Shown here: positions 8,554 through 17,357 of the stretch, one piece after another
How the letters are laid out: each line of letters starts with the position of its first letter
Position numbering within the stretch: position 1 is the first letter of the stretch
Source: Nocardia sp. NBC_01730
GTDB lineage: Bacteria; Actinomycetota; Actinomycetes; Mycobacteriales; Mycobacteriaceae
DNA: 64,000 nt
Reading direction: 5' to 3'
Assembly: GCF_035920445.1 (NCBI RefSeq)
Contig: NZ_CP109162.1
Location: forward strand, 4,836,001 to 4,900,000
The notes under the pieces: generated by a model
Told to the model about the DNA's origin: nothing
Database searches by the model: none
Seen by the model: only the letters and a program-made list of their open reading frames with translations
Made by a program: the position numbers and the translations under genes

Positions 8554-8582
8554 GCCCGCCCGCGTGACATCCTCGGGCGGGC
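8554..8582 (+). terminator. Hairpin after small ORF
   Basis: GCCCGCCCG (8554-8562) pairs perfectly with CGGGCGGGC (8574-8582) around an 11-base loop, just past the stop of the 37-residue ORF. Confidence 0.55.
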
Positions 8583-8663
8583 AGACACCGTCGCGGCCCG
8601 TACCGACGCCGGTTCCGCAGCCGAACGACGCCAGGCCCGACAACCGCGCCCGGTCAGGTGCCG

Positions 8664-8702
8664 GTGCGAGGTGCCGACAGAACCCGACCCGGCACCTCGC
8701 AC
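8664..8702. terminator. 13-bp perfect hairpin downstream of DUF885 gene
   Basis: GTGCGAGGTGCCG (8664-8676) and its exact complement (8690-8702) flank a 13-base loop. It lies 52 bases beyond the stop of the minus-strand DUF885 gene, which it probably terminates; it may also back up the plus-strand hairpin at 8554. Confidence 0.6.
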
Positions 8703-8753
8703 GCCGGTAGCCGGGGCCACCTCGAGACGGTCCGCGCGAAGTCACCGCGCCGG

Positions 8754-9962
8754 TCACAGGGCGCGCACAGCGCCGGGCGTGAGCGGTTCGTCGAGGAGCC
8801 TGCGGAACCGGTCGGCCCGGTCGTCGGCGTCGACCGCGCGATCGAGCCATCCGCCCAGCAGCCGATACCCCTCCACGTAGGTGGAGATGTAGGCCCGCCA
8901 CAGCGGCGAGGACAGGAACCGCAGCGACTGCCGCGCCCGATCCGGCGTCACCAGGCTCCAGGTCTGCAAGAACTCCGCCACCTCGTCGTGGGTGCGCCGG
9001 CGGTCGTGCAGCAGCAGCGCGGCGTCCTGTCGCACGCCGAGCAACTCGGCCGAAGCGTTCGAGAGTCGTTCGGCCCGTTCGCCGTCGAAGCGCAGGCCGA
9101 GGTCGGCGTAGATCTCCTGCGCCCAGACGCCCCAACCGGGGCCGACGATGGAGCGCAGCGCCAGATCGGCGAGACCCTCGGCCATCAGGCACTGTGGCGT
9201 GTTCACCAGGAACAGCGTCTGCTCGGCCTGCCCGTCCGCGACCAGCCCGGCCTCCTTGCGGCAGTGCTCGGTGTGGTGTCCCGGGTACGACTCGTGGGCG
9301 ATCAGGTGTGGCAGGTGCGCCATGTGCTGTTTGAGGTCGGAGTTGATCGCGACCCGGGAGTGGTAGTTGCCCAGGTAGTAGTTGAACCCGGACCAGGGCT
9401 TGTCCCCGACGACCTCGTAGGTGACGTGCTCGTGGTCGGGCAGCGGATACCTGGCGCGGACCAGTTCGCGCAACGCGCCGGAGAACGCCTCGACGCAGGC
9501 GGACAAGCGCTCGGGCGGAATCTCGTCGGCCTTGCGGTGCGCGGCCACCCGCTCCGCCAGCGGCCCCTCTCCCGCGAGCACCTCGTTCATCTGCCGGTGC
9601 GCCTCGCGGTAGTCGTCCACTTCGCCGGGTGCGATGTCGACGTCGAAATACGCCCGCACCTCGTCGACGAATCCGATCTCGTCTCCGGCGAACTTCCGAC
9701 CGGAACATTCCAACGCGCGCAGATGCGCGTCGAGAAATTCGGCGCGCTCCGGCGGCAGCCCGGCTTCGGGCACTTCGGCGCGCAACTCGGCGGCGCGTCG
9801 GGCCAGCGCACGCGGCTGCGGCGCCGGCGCGTTCGCTACCTCTCGGCGCAGCGCGGGATCACCGGTATAGGCGTCGACGAACCCTTCCTCGAGCTGGTCG
9901 AAGGCGAGGCCGAGCCGCAGGTATTCGGACACGAGCGGATGCGCTTCCATGCCAGCCGACAT
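8754..9962 (-). CDS. DUF885-family putative zinc metalloprotein
   Basis: A 402-residue, all-helical DUF885 protein. The diagnostic H-E-S-Y-P-G-H-H sequence (about residue 220) and the later E-G-L-A-D-L-A (about residue 255) supply two His, a Glu and a third acidic ligand, the arrangement of gluzincin-like peptidases. No signal peptide is visible, so it is probably cytoplasmic. Substrate unknown. The start at 9962 (M-S-A-G-M-E-A-H-P) was chosen because upstream codons lack coding character; ATG 9950 is also possible. It sits between glyA and coaA, an insertion relative to the mycobacterial order. Confidence 0.75.
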   Translation of the reverse strand: MSAGMEAHPLVSEYLRLGLAFDQLEEGFVDAYTGDPALRREVANAPAPQPRALARRAAELRAEVPEAGLPPERAEFLDAHLRALECSGRKFAGDEIGFVDEVRAYFDVDIAPGEVDDYREAHRQMNEVLAGEGPLAERVAAHRKADEIPPERLSACVEAFSGALRELVRARYPLPDHEHVTYEVVGDKPWSGFNYYLGNYHSRVAINSDLKQHMAHLPHLIAHESYPGHHTEHCRKEAGLVADGQAEQTLFLVNTPQCLMAEGLADLALRSIVGPGWGVWAQEIYADLGLRFDGERAERLSNASAELLGVRQDAALLLHDRRRTHDEVAEFLQTWSLVTPDRARQSLRFLSSPLWRAYISTYVEGYRLLGGWLDRAVDADDRADRFRRLLDEPLTPGAVRAL

Positions 9963-10131
9963 TAGCCGCTCACCACCGCGCCATCGACCCGGTAACCAAC
10001 TACTAGTGGTACCCCACTTATCCCACGATGTTGACGCAGAGCAGAATTCGGCTATGCGGCGACAGCTAGACCGAATCTCACCAGAACCGCACGGTAAGTG
10101 TGCGTGTTTGCCGAAGTGGAGCGTCGGGTAA

Positions 10132-11064
10132 ATGGCACGGATGAGCGAGCCGAGTCCATACGTGGAATTCGACCGGAAACAGTGGCGAACCCTGCGTAAA
10201 TCGACTCCCCTTGTGCTCACCGAAGAAGAACTGATCGGCCTGCGCGGCCTCGGGGAACAGATCGATCTCGAGGAAGTCGCCGAGGTCTATCTCCCGCTCG
10301 CTCGTCTCATCCACCTGCAGGTGGCCGCGCGCCAGCGCCTGTTCGCCGCCACCGCGACCTTTCTCGGCGAAACCCACCCGGACGAGCAGGTACCGTTCGT
10401 GATCGGCGTCGCGGGCAGCGTCGCGGTCGGCAAGTCGACCACCGCCCGCGTGCTGCAGGCACTGCTGGCCCGGTGGGATCATCACCCGCGCGTCGACCTG
10501 GTCACCACCGACGGATTTCTCTATCCCACCGCGGAACTCACCCGCCGCGGCATCATGCACCGCAAGGGTTTTCCGGAGAGCTACGACCGCCGCAAGCTGC
10601 TGCGATTCGTCACAGAGGTGAAATCCGGGGCGGCGGAGGTGTGCGCGCCGGTGTATTCACACATCTCCTACGACATCGTGCCGGACAAGCTGCACTGCGT
10701 ACGCCAGCCCGACATTCTGATCGTGGAGGGCCTGAACGTCCTGCAGACCGGTCCGCGGCTGATGGTCTCGGACTTGTTCGACTTCTCGATCTATGTCGAC
10801 GCGCGCATCGAGGACATCGAGAAGTGGTACGTGCAACGGTTTCTCACGCTGCGCAAGACCGCTTTCGCCAACCCGAACGCACATTTCCACCACTACTCCG
10901 GATTCACCGACGAGCAGGCGACCTCCGCCGCGCAAGAGATCTGGAACAACACCAACCGCCCGAATCTGGTGGAGAATATTCTGCCCACCCGACCGCGCGC
11001 CACCTTGGTGTTGCGCAAGGATGCCGACCACAGTATCAATCGGCTGCGTCTACGGAAATTGTGA
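10132..11064 (+). CDS. coaA: Pantothenate kinase, type I
   Basis: A 310-residue ATP:pantothenate 4'-phosphotransferase, first and controlling step of coenzyme A synthesis. The Walker A motif is [12 protein letters not shown] near residue 92, followed by the prokaryotic type I blocks [14 protein letters not shown] and E-G-L-N-V-L-Q. The C-terminus [19 protein letters not shown] is essentially that of mycobacterial CoaA. The ATG at 10132 aligns with the mycobacterial N-terminus; the ATG at 10141 is an alternative. It is convergent with the next gene with 6 bases between stops. Confidence 0.96.
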   Translation: MARMSEPSPYVEFDRKQWRTLRKSTPLVLTEEELIGLRGLGEQIDLEEVAEVYLPLARLIHLQVAARQRLFAATATFLGETHPDEQVPFVIGVAGSVAVGKSTTARVLQALLARWDHHPRVDLVTTDGFLYPTAELTRRGIMHRKGFPESYDRRKLLRFVTEVKSGAAEVCAPVYSHISYDIVPDKLHCVRQPDILIVEGLNVLQTGPRLMVSDLFDFSIYVDARIEDIEKWYVQRFLTLRKTAFANPNAHFHHYSGFTDEQATSAAQEIWNNTNRPNLVENILPTRPRATLVLRKDADHSINRLRLRKL

Positions 11065-11070
11065 TTCCGC

Positions 11071-11682
11071 TTACAATTTCCACGCGTCGTCGAGGCGTCG
11101 CGCGACATCGATATCGCGAGCCGCGGCAATGTGCGGCCTGCGGATCTCGGTGGAGATATAGCGGGCGACGAACCGCCTGATCTCGTGGTCCACGCTGGCG
11201 AGGATGCGCAGCAACTGTCCACGCCTGGTCGCGCTGGCGACGTTGACGTGCACGTCTCCGGGACGCGGCTCGGCGATGTCGATCAGCACGCGCAACGGCG
11301 CGGCGGTGCGCACCGTCAGATGCAGGTGGATGGTCCCCTCGACATGGAAGCGATGCCGATCGACGGCCAGATCGAGAAGCAGGTCGACATCCAGCGGAAT
11401 GACCAACTCGAACGAGATGGCCTCCTCGACGTGGCGGCGCACCCGTGGCTCACCCAGCTGAACCTGGGCGGACACCTTCGCCAGTCGTCCCGGCCCCATC
11501 CCGATCGGTCCGAAATCGAATGCGGTGCCGGTCAGCTGGCCGAATGCTCCGGCGATACGCTCCGGCGAGGCCGCGTACTCCAGGAAACGCCTGCCGAACT
11601 CCTCGTAGCTGATGTAGCCGTCGCCCGACCCCTGGTGCGCGATCTCGGGCGGCCCGCCGGGCCGAGTGTCGTACGCGCCCAT
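11071..11682 (-). CDS. Conserved hypothetical protein
   Basis: A 203-residue protein with no domain I can name. It starts M-G-A-Y-D-T-R-P-G-G, has an acidic N-terminal third (Y-I-S-Y-E-E-F-G-R-R-F), then a beta-rich middle with alternating hydrophobic and charged strands (F-E-L-V-I-P-L-D-V-D-L-L). The end is basic and helical. No signal peptide or membrane span. An 83-base repeat element that also precedes metB lies immediately upstream of the ATG. Codon use is normal for the genome, so I treat it as a real gene. Confidence 0.6.
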   Translation of the reverse strand: MGAYDTRPGGPPEIAHQGSGDGYISYEEFGRRFLEYAASPERIAGAFGQLTGTAFDFGPIGMGPGRLAKVSAQVQLGEPRVRRHVEEAISFELVIPLDVDLLLDLAVDRHRFHVEGTIHLHLTVRTAAPLRVLIDIAEPRPGDVHVNVASATRRGQLLRILASVDHEIRRFVARYISTEIRRPHIAAARDIDVARRLDDAWKL

Positions 11683-11765
11683 CCCTACGCCTCGCTGACG
11701 CTCGGCTCCGTCATGACCGAGCGATGCTCGGCTGTACCCACTACCCGCTCGCTACACTCACTCAT
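11683..11765 (-). repeat. Leader repeat element, copy 1
   Basis: On the minus strand this 83-base segment runs from an upstream ATGAGTGAGTG-like start through GCCGAGC... blocks up to the ATG of the gene at 11682. It aligns over nearly its whole length with 20846-20925, which has the same position before metB. Both are rich in GAGCG/CGCTC dyads able to fold. Confidence 0.6.
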
Positions 11766-11826
11766 GAGACCGCACGGTACGCGAGAAGGGCGGAGTCGGC
11801 GCCGAATTCACGGCACCAAGATCGAA

Positions 11827-12606
11827 TCAGACCCCGAAGCGGCGATGGCGCGCGGCGTATTCGCGCAGCGCCCGCAGAAAATCCACCCGCCGGAACTCCG
11901 GCCAGTACGCCTCGGTGAACCATATTTCCGAGTAGGCGCTCTGCCACAGCAGAAAGCCGGACAGTCGCTGCTCGCCGGAGGTGCGGATGACCAGGTCGGG
12001 GTCCGGCTGGCCGGAGGTGTAGAGGTGCTGGCCGATGGCGTTCACGGTGATCGACTGAACCAGATCCTCGCCGGTCTCGCCCGCGGCGATCTCCTGGCGG
12101 ACCAGCGAGCGCACCGCGTCGGCAATCTCCTGCCTGCCTCCGTAGCCGACCGCGACGTTGACGTGCACGCCGCCGCGCTCCTCGGTGCACTCGGCCGCGG
12201 TACGCAACCGCTTGGCGATCAGCTCGGGAAAGCCGTCCAGCGAGCCGACGATGCGGACACTCGAGTTCCGTTCCGGCGCCGACAATTCCTCGACCACGTC
12301 GGTGATCACCTCGAACAACGTCTCCAGCTCGTCCGGATCACGCTGCAGGTTTTCGGTGGAGAGCAGGTAGACGGTCACCATCTCGATGCCTTCGGCTTCG
12401 CACCAGCCGACCAGCTCCGCGATCTTCAGCGCGCCGACCCGATGACCGTGACTGACATCGGTGAAACCGTTCTCCCGAGCCCACCGGCGATTGCCGTCAC
12501 ACATCACCGCGACGTGCCGGGGATGCCGCTTGCCCGCCAGCTGCTTGGACAGCCGGGCCTCGTAGACGCGATACGGCAGACCCCGCACCTGACTCGGAAG
12601 TTCCAC
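11827..12606 (-). CDS. Short-chain cis-prenyl diphosphate synthase (Z-FPP synthase-like)
   Basis: A 259-residue cis-prenyltransferase (UppS family). Signature residues are present: H-V-A-V-M-C-D-G-N-R-R-W-A near residue 35, the S-T-E-N-L-Q-R motif, and R-T-S-G-E-Q-R-L-S-G-F-L-L-W-Q near residue 205. It is closest in detail to M. tuberculosis Rv1086, which makes the C15 product omega,E,Z-farnesyl diphosphate for decaprenyl-phosphate synthesis. The GTG at 12606 gives the family length; longer forms reach into the hemolysin III promoter. It is divergent from hemolysin III. Confidence 0.88.
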   Translation of the reverse strand: MELPSQVRGLPYRVYEARLSKQLAGKRHPRHVAVMCDGNRRWARENGFTDVSHGHRVGALKIAELVGWCEAEGIEMVTVYLLSTENLQRDPDELETLFEVITDVVEELSAPERNSSVRIVGSLDGFPELIAKRLRTAAECTEERGGVHVNVAVGYGGRQEIADAVRSLVRQEIAAGETGEDLVQSITVNAIGQHLYTSGQPDPDLVIRTSGEQRLSGFLLWQSAYSEIWFTEAYWPEFRRVDFLRALREYAARHRRFGV

Positions 12607-12680
12607 CCGGGCAACCCTACGCCTCACCGGCGCGATCTCGGCACCGACCGCGCGACCCCGGTACAGTGGCGATGAACTCA

Positions 12681-12700
12681 AACTTACGGCTGCGTAGGTT
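12681..12700. promoter_or_regulatory. Palindromic operator before hemolysin III gene
   Basis: AACTTACG-GCTG-CGTAGGTT: 8-base arms with a 4-base centre and a single mismatch from perfect dyad symmetry, 29 bases before the GTG of the hemolysin III gene. Size and symmetry suit a TetR-type dimer. It resembles the TTACG/CGTAA palindromes that precede fatty-acid desaturase genes in mycolata, but the cognate regulator is not identified here. Confidence 0.5.
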
Positions 12701-12728
12701 ACTGGCTGGTATACCTAGGAGGTACCTC

Positions 12729-13445
12729 GTGTCCGAACCGGTCGGCACCCCTGACGCGGCACTGGTCGCGGCACCCACCTCGGCGGGCGAATCACTCGTG
12801 GCGGCACTCGGCAAACCGCGCATGCGTGGCTGGATCCACACCTGGGCGGTCGGCATCGCCGCCGTCGCGGCCGTCGTGCTGGTCACCGAGGCGGCCACGG
12901 TCTCGGCGACCGCGGGATGGTCGACACTGGTCTACGGCGTCACCGTGTGCGCGCTGTTCGGCATCAGCGCGATCTACCACCGGGTGACCTGGCCGAGCGC
13001 GCGCGCCCGCATCCGGATGAAGCGGGCGGACCATTCGATGATCTTCCTGTTCATCGCGGGCAGCTACACACCGTTCGCCCTGCTCGGCCTCCCCGGACGC
13101 ACCGGACAGACGCTGCTGATCGTGGTCTGGGCCGGTGCGCTGGCCGGAGTCGCGCTGAAGCTGCTCTGGCCGACCGCGCCCCGCTGGGTCGGTGTTCCGC
13201 TGTACCTGCTGCTCGGCTGGGCCATCGTCCCGGTCGCCGGCCAACTCAATAACGAGATCGGCATCGCGCCACTGATGCTGCTGCTGATCGGAGGGTTGAT
13301 CTACAGCGGAGGCGCGATCCTCTACGCCACCAAGTGGCCGAACCCTTGGCCGACCGTATTCGGACACCACGAGTTCTTCCACGCGGCCACGGTGCTCGCC
13401 GCGCTCACCCACTACGCGGCGGTCTGGCTCGTGGTCCTGCGCTGA
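12729..13445 (+). CDS. Hemolysin III / TrhA family membrane protein
   Basis: A 238-residue, seven-span membrane protein of the PAQR/hemolysin III family. Conserved His and acidic residues are visible: S-A-I-Y-H-R-V near residue 84, R-A-D-H-S-M-I near 104, and near the C-terminus H-H-E-F-F-H. These form the putative zinc site of PAQR proteins. In bacteria the family is linked to membrane-fluidity homeostasis rather than proven haemolysis. The GTG at 12729 is well supported by AGGAGG seven bases upstream. It corresponds to Rv1085c beside Rv1086. Confidence 0.88.
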   Translation: MSEPVGTPDAALVAAPTSAGESLVAALGKPRMRGWIHTWAVGIAAVAAVVLVTEAATVSATAGWSTLVYGVTVCALFGISAIYHRVTWPSARARIRMKRADHSMIFLFIAGSYTPFALLGLPGRTGQTLLIVVWAGALAGVALKLLWPTAPRWVGVPLYLLLGWAIVPVAGQLNNEIGIAPLMLLLIGGLIYSGGAILYATKWPNPWPTVFGHHEFFHAATVLAALTHYAAVWLVVLR

Positions 13446-13456
13446 ACTGCGGGTCT

Positions 13457-15511
13457 TCAGATCCGCTGCAGCGCAGAGCGAAGGTCCTCCGGGGTGGAGA
13501 CCGGGCGGTCGCAGACCGAGCCGCGGCAGACGTAGGCGGCGTCGGTGTCCCGGATCAATGGACGGTTGGCCAGGAGTGGGACCGCGTTCGGGGCGGCGGC
13601 GAGGACCACGGAGCCGCCGGGCGCCGCGACGCGGGCTGTCGTGAGCAGTTCGGTTGGGCGGTCGAGGGATTCGGCGATGGCGATGGCGACCTGCAACGGC
13701 CCGCGCAGGGCCGCCTCAGCGACGGCGAGCCACTGACCTGCCGACCGTGGCGCGCGCGCCAAGACGATCGCCCCGCGGTCGAGTGTGCGGTCGGCGAGAT
13801 CGCGGTAGCGGATCTCGCGCTCCGGGTCGCTCGCGGCCGCGGCAGTGAGCAGGGCTTCGGCGAGCGAGGAGGCGCCGGCGGGGGTGGCGCCGTCGATCGG
13901 GTCGCGTGGCCGAGCGACGAGTGTCTCGGCGTCGTCAGCGGTGTCGAACCAGCTGCCCGGCGCGTCCGGGTCGGCGAAATGCTCGATCGCCTTGTCCAGC
14001 AACCGTTGTGCGTCCTCGAGCCAGCCGAGCTCGCCGGTGGCTTGGTGCAGAGCGAGCAGACCGGTGACCAGCCACGCGTAGTCCTCCAGGATGCCGGGCG
14101 CGGAGCCGACCACACCGCGGAGCGAGGCGCGGCGCAGGCGTCCGCCCACAACGTGCTCGGCCAGCAGGAAGCGCGCGCAGCGTACGGCGGCGGCGATCCA
14201 GTCCGGCTCGCCCAGCGCCGACCCGGCCTCGGCGAGCGCGGTGACGGCCATCCCGTTCCACGCGGTCACCACCTTGTCGTCGCGGTCCGGTTGGGGACGG
14301 CGGGAACGGGCCGCGCGTAGCGCCACCCCGATGCGCTGCAGGCGAGCGTCGTCCTTCTCGGTGACCGGCTCGGAGTACCTGGTCAGCACCGACGTGCCCG
14401 GTTCGAAGTTCCCCGCGGTGGTGACGCCGAAGAATTCGGCGGCCCACGCCCCGTCGATCGGCCCGAGCGCGCCGGTCAGTTCGGCGGGCGTCCATACGTA
14501 GGTCGCGCCTTCGACGCCTGGGCCGCCCGGCTCCAGATGGGTATCGGCATCCAAGGCGGAGGCGAAGCCACCCTGTTCGGTACCCAGGTCTTCGACGATG
14601 AACCGCACAGTCTCCCTGGCCACCCGGTGCGACAACGATTCCGGCAGCACCGACATACTGCGCCGCGCCAGATGGGCGTAGGCGCGCAGCAACTGGGCGT
14701 TGTCGTAGAGCATCTTCTCGAAGTGCGGCACCACCCACGCGGAGTCGACCGAGTACCTGGCGAAACCACCGCACAGCTGGTCGTAGATCCCGCCGCGCGC
14801 CATCGCCTCGGCCGTGCGGGAGACCACATCGAACACCGTGCGGCTGCCGGTCCGCTCCCAGTGCCGAAGCAGCCCCTCCAGCAGCGCCGACGGCGGGAAC
14901 TTCGGCGCACCGCCGAACCCGCCGTGCTTGTCGTCCTCGTCGCGCAGCACGGCGGCGACGGCGTGGTCCAGCAGCTCGGCCGTAATCGTCAGATCCGCGT
15001 CGGGCAGCACCGCCGTCTGCGCGCGCAGAACCTCGGCCGCCTGTGTGGACGCTTGGCGCACCTCGTCGCGGCGGGTGTGCCAGGTGTCGGCGATCGCGGT
15101 GAGCAGCTGGGTGAACGACGGCATCCCGCCGCGCGGGAACTTCGGGTAGTAGGTGCCGCAGTAGAACGGTTCACCGCCGGGTGTGAGGAAGCAGGTCATC
15201 GGCCAGCCGCCCTGCCCGGTCATCGCGACGGTGGCGTTCATGTAGACCGCGTCGAGATCGGGCCGCTCCTCCCGGTCGACCTTCACGCAGACGAAGTTCT
15301 CGTTCATCTGCTCGGCGGTCGCCGCGTCCTCGAACGACTCGTGCGCCATCACATGACACCAGTGGCAGGACGCGTACCCGACCGAGAGCAGGATCGGCAC
15401 GTCCCGTTCCCGCGCCTCGGCCAGCGCCTCGGCGTCCCACTCCCGCCAGTGCACCGGATTGTCCGCATGTTGGCGCAGATACGGAGACGTCGCGTTGCCG
15501 AGCCGGTTCAT
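13457..15511 (-). CDS. DUF255 thioredoxin-domain protein (YyaL/Rv1084-like)
   Basis: A 684-residue two-domain protein. Residues 1-150 are a thioredoxin-like fold with Y-A-S-C-H-W-C-H-V-M (C-x-x-C near residue 46) and the block G-Q-G-G-W-P-M-T-C-F-L-T-P. The rest is an alpha/alpha-toroid like those of glycosidases and epimerases (for example R-Y-S-V-D-S-A-W-V-V-P-H-F-E-K-M-L-Y near residue 260). The family is widespread, from spermatogenesis-associated protein 20 to bacterial YyaL, without an agreed reaction. GGTGGAG precedes the ATG. It is convergent with hemolysin III, stops 11 bases apart. Confidence 0.88.
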   Translation of the reverse strand: MNRLGNATSPYLRQHADNPVHWREWDAEALAEARERDVPILLSVGYASCHWCHVMAHESFEDAATAEQMNENFVCVKVDREERPDLDAVYMNATVAMTGQGGWPMTCFLTPGGEPFYCGTYYPKFPRGGMPSFTQLLTAIADTWHTRRDEVRQASTQAAEVLRAQTAVLPDADLTITAELLDHAVAAVLRDEDDKHGGFGGAPKFPPSALLEGLLRHWERTGSRTVFDVVSRTAEAMARGGIYDQLCGGFARYSVDSAWVVPHFEKMLYDNAQLLRAYAHLARRSMSVLPESLSHRVARETVRFIVEDLGTEQGGFASALDADTHLEPGGPGVEGATYVWTPAELTGALGPIDGAWAAEFFGVTTAGNFEPGTSVLTRYSEPVTEKDDARLQRIGVALRAARSRRPQPDRDDKVVTAWNGMAVTALAEAGSALGEPDWIAAAVRCARFLLAEHVVGGRLRRASLRGVVGSAPGILEDYAWLVTGLLALHQATGELGWLEDAQRLLDKAIEHFADPDAPGSWFDTADDAETLVARPRDPIDGATPAGASSLAEALLTAAAASDPEREIRYRDLADRTLDRGAIVLARAPRSAGQWLAVAEAALRGPLQVAIAIAESLDRPTELLTTARVAAPGGSVVLAAAPNAVPLLANRPLIRDTDAAYVCRGSVCDRPVSTPEDLRSALQRI

Positions 15512-15613
15512 AGCTCCACCGTACGGCCTCTCGGCCAGGCTGAGCGGGCACGGGCGGCGCGGCCACCATGTCTCGCTTGACTCTCCGGTGGCGGGAGGGA
15601 AGAAGGTCGGGTG

Positions 15614-16177
15614 ATGAAGATCGATCTGGCACGAGAGGACAAGTACTACTACGGTGCGGGCGCGGAGCCGGTGCTGCGGACCTTCGCGGCGTACGACTAC
15701 GTGACCGTCGACGGATCGGGGTCGCCCGGCGGACCGGTCTACTCCGCGGCCGTGGAAACGCTCTACCGTGCCGCGTACGGGGCCAAGAAAGCCGCGAGAA
15801 CCGCGGGACGCGACTTCGTCGTGCCGAAGCTGGAGGGGCTGTGGTGGGTCGAGTCCGATGTGCCACCGCTGTCGGTGCCGCGCGAGCAGTGGCACTGGAA
15901 GCTGATGATTCGCATGCCTGAGGTGGTCACCGCCGACATGGTGGCCGGGGCGTTGTTCGAGCGGATCACCGAGGGCGAGGCAATCCAGGCACTGCATGTC
16001 GGCCCGTACGCGACCGAGCCGCAGACGCTGGCGCGGATGGACGCGCTCATGGCGGCCGAGGGATGGGCGATGAACGGACGCCACCACGAGATCTACCTGT
16101 CCGACCCGCGCAGATCCCCCGGCGCGACGACGAAGACGATCCTGCGCCACCCGGTGCGCCGGCCGACCACCCGATGA
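15614..16177 (+). CDS. GyrI-like small-molecule-binding domain protein
   Basis: A 187-residue protein of the GyrI-like/YdhR-related binding fold without an HTH. Characteristic blocks are G-G-P-V-Y-S-A-A-V-E-T-L-Y near residue 40, the Trp-rich L-E-G-L-W-W-V-E-S, and the C-terminal H-H-E-I-Y-L-S-D-P-R. The family binds amphipathic or cationic small molecules. A GTG directly before the ATG is the only other start choice; GAAGAAGG lies upstream. It is divergent from the DUF255 gene, about 100 bases apart. Confidence 0.78.
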   Translation: MKIDLAREDKYYYGAGAEPVLRTFAAYDYVTVDGSGSPGGPVYSAAVETLYRAAYGAKKAARTAGRDFVVPKLEGLWWVESDVPPLSVPREQWHWKLMIRMPEVVTADMVAGALFERITEGEAIQALHVGPYATEPQTLARMDALMAAEGWAMNGRHHEIYLSDPRRSPGATTKTILRHPVRRPTTR

Positions 16178-16326
16178 TGGAAGGCCGAACCGATAGACCG
16201 ATCATCTCTGCTCTGCGTCGGTATTCATCGACCGAATCTCGGGAGAGGTACGCAAACGCGCGAGGCAATGCGAACTCCTGCTACGCATTACCCCGTGATT
16301 CGTCGGTGCCGACTACGGAGTCCGGG

Positions 16327-16890
16327 TCAATACTCGCGCCCGACGTAGGCCAAGAGTCGACGGTGCGCCGGTTCATCCCCGGCGACGACGATTTCCGGCC
16401 CGAAAATGCCAGGCGCGCGGAAGGAATCGATGCCGCCCATCGCCTGCATGGTGGCGAGCAATTCGCCGCACAACCCGTCGTCGGCCAGATCCGGCCGGTC
16501 GATGGCCACCGCGATATCGACGCCGTGGACGAGAACCTCGGTGAGATGCACCAGCGCCGCCGCGGGCCCTGGCAGTTCGCCCAGCGAAATGCCCACCGTG
16601 GCGTCCAGCGCGTCCGGCCGATGCCACGCGGCGCGGTCCACCTCCGCCGCCGCGGCGAACGCGCCCTGCGGATCGCCGCCGAGCCAGTCGGATTCGTGGT
16701 CGGCGCCCGCATCCGTGCCGCTCAACGCGGCCGCGAACAGATGCATGCCACCCACGGTGTGGTTGAGGACGGTCCGCACATCCCAATCCGGGCACGGCGT
16801 CGGCGCGGCCAGGCCCGCGTCTCCCACGGCGGCGACGATCGCTCCGGTCGCGTCCAGTGCGCGGTCGATCTGTCCGATCACGTTGTCCAT
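16327..16890 (-). CDS. TIGR03086-family (DinB-like) metal-binding protein
   Basis: A 187-residue protein of the mycothiol-dependent maleylpyruvate isomerase N-terminal / DinB four-helix fold. The hallmark C-P-D-W-D-V-R-T-V-L-N-H-T-V-G-G near residue 35 gives the first His ligand, and H-L-T-E-V-L-V-H-G-V-D near residue 120 gives further His/Asp ligands. Such proteins are often mycothiol-dependent transferases, but this one's reaction is unknown. GAAGGAAG sits at ideal distance from ATG 16890, so the in-frame extension upstream was rejected. Confidence 0.8.
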   Translation of the reverse strand: MDNVIGQIDRALDATGAIVAAVGDAGLAAPTPCPDWDVRTVLNHTVGGMHLFAAALSGTDAGADHESDWLGGDPQGAFAAAAEVDRAAWHRPDALDATVGISLGELPGPAAALVHLTEVLVHGVDIAVAIDRPDLADDGLCGELLATMQAMGGIDSFRAPGIFGPEIVVAGDEPAHRRLLAYVGREY

Positions 16891-17075
16891 GAGCTTCCTT
16901 CGGTCGAGCGGTATCGCTGAATTGGTAACACAGGACACCGACCGGCGCGCGATATTGCGAACACCACTTTGCGCCCAAATGGTTGCCAGTGGTGTGCTTC
17001 CGAACGACCGCGGAAAGTAGTGGGCTGCGCGGGAGCCACCCGGCCCGCCGGGCAGCTCAGCAGCGGTTGCGCCGG

Positions 17076-17357
17076 TCAGCTGGACTCGGTGCGCCCCTCG
17101 GAGTCCGCGTCGTTCGATTCCTCGCCCGGCCGGCGCGTGATACCGTGCTCGGTCCCCTCGTCGGCCTCCTGGTCCGGTTCGGGGTGCTCGGGCTCGAAGG
17201 TCGCGGGCAGGCCCTTGATGTGCCGGTTCATCGATCGGACCAGCAAGAAGGTGCCCGCGAGCAGAATCAGGATGATGACCAGCCCGAGCGGCGATGCCTT
17301 GCCGAACTCGGGCCCGGTCGGTGTGCCTGGCGTCTGGGCGAGCAGAACCAGCGTCAC
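17076..17357 (-). CDS. Small single-span membrane protein coupled to mca (Rv1083-like)
   Basis: A 93-residue protein with one membrane helix near residues 23-40 ([17 protein letters not shown]), then a conserved K/R-rich turn ([14 protein letters not shown]) and an acidic, disordered tail. Its GTG overlaps the mca stop by four bases (GTGA), so it is made with Mca. In M. tuberculosis a comparable small membrane protein gene, Rv1083, follows mca. The function is unknown; a role anchoring or assisting Mca is only inference from coupling. Confidence 0.72.
   Translation of the reverse strand: MTLVLLAQTPGTPTGPEFGKASPLGLVIILILLAGTFLLVRSMNRHIKGLPATFEPEHPEPDQEADEGTEHGITRRPGEESNDADSEGRTESS

Noticed and set aside
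8416..9708. A 430-codon alternative frame within the DUF885 gene
   Set aside because: Same-strand shadow with Arg/Gly-rich sequence; the H-E-x-x-x-G-H-H protein is in the other frame.
10473..11180. A 235-codon frame overlapping coaA
   Set aside because: Shadow of coaA in another frame; Arg/His-rich without motifs.
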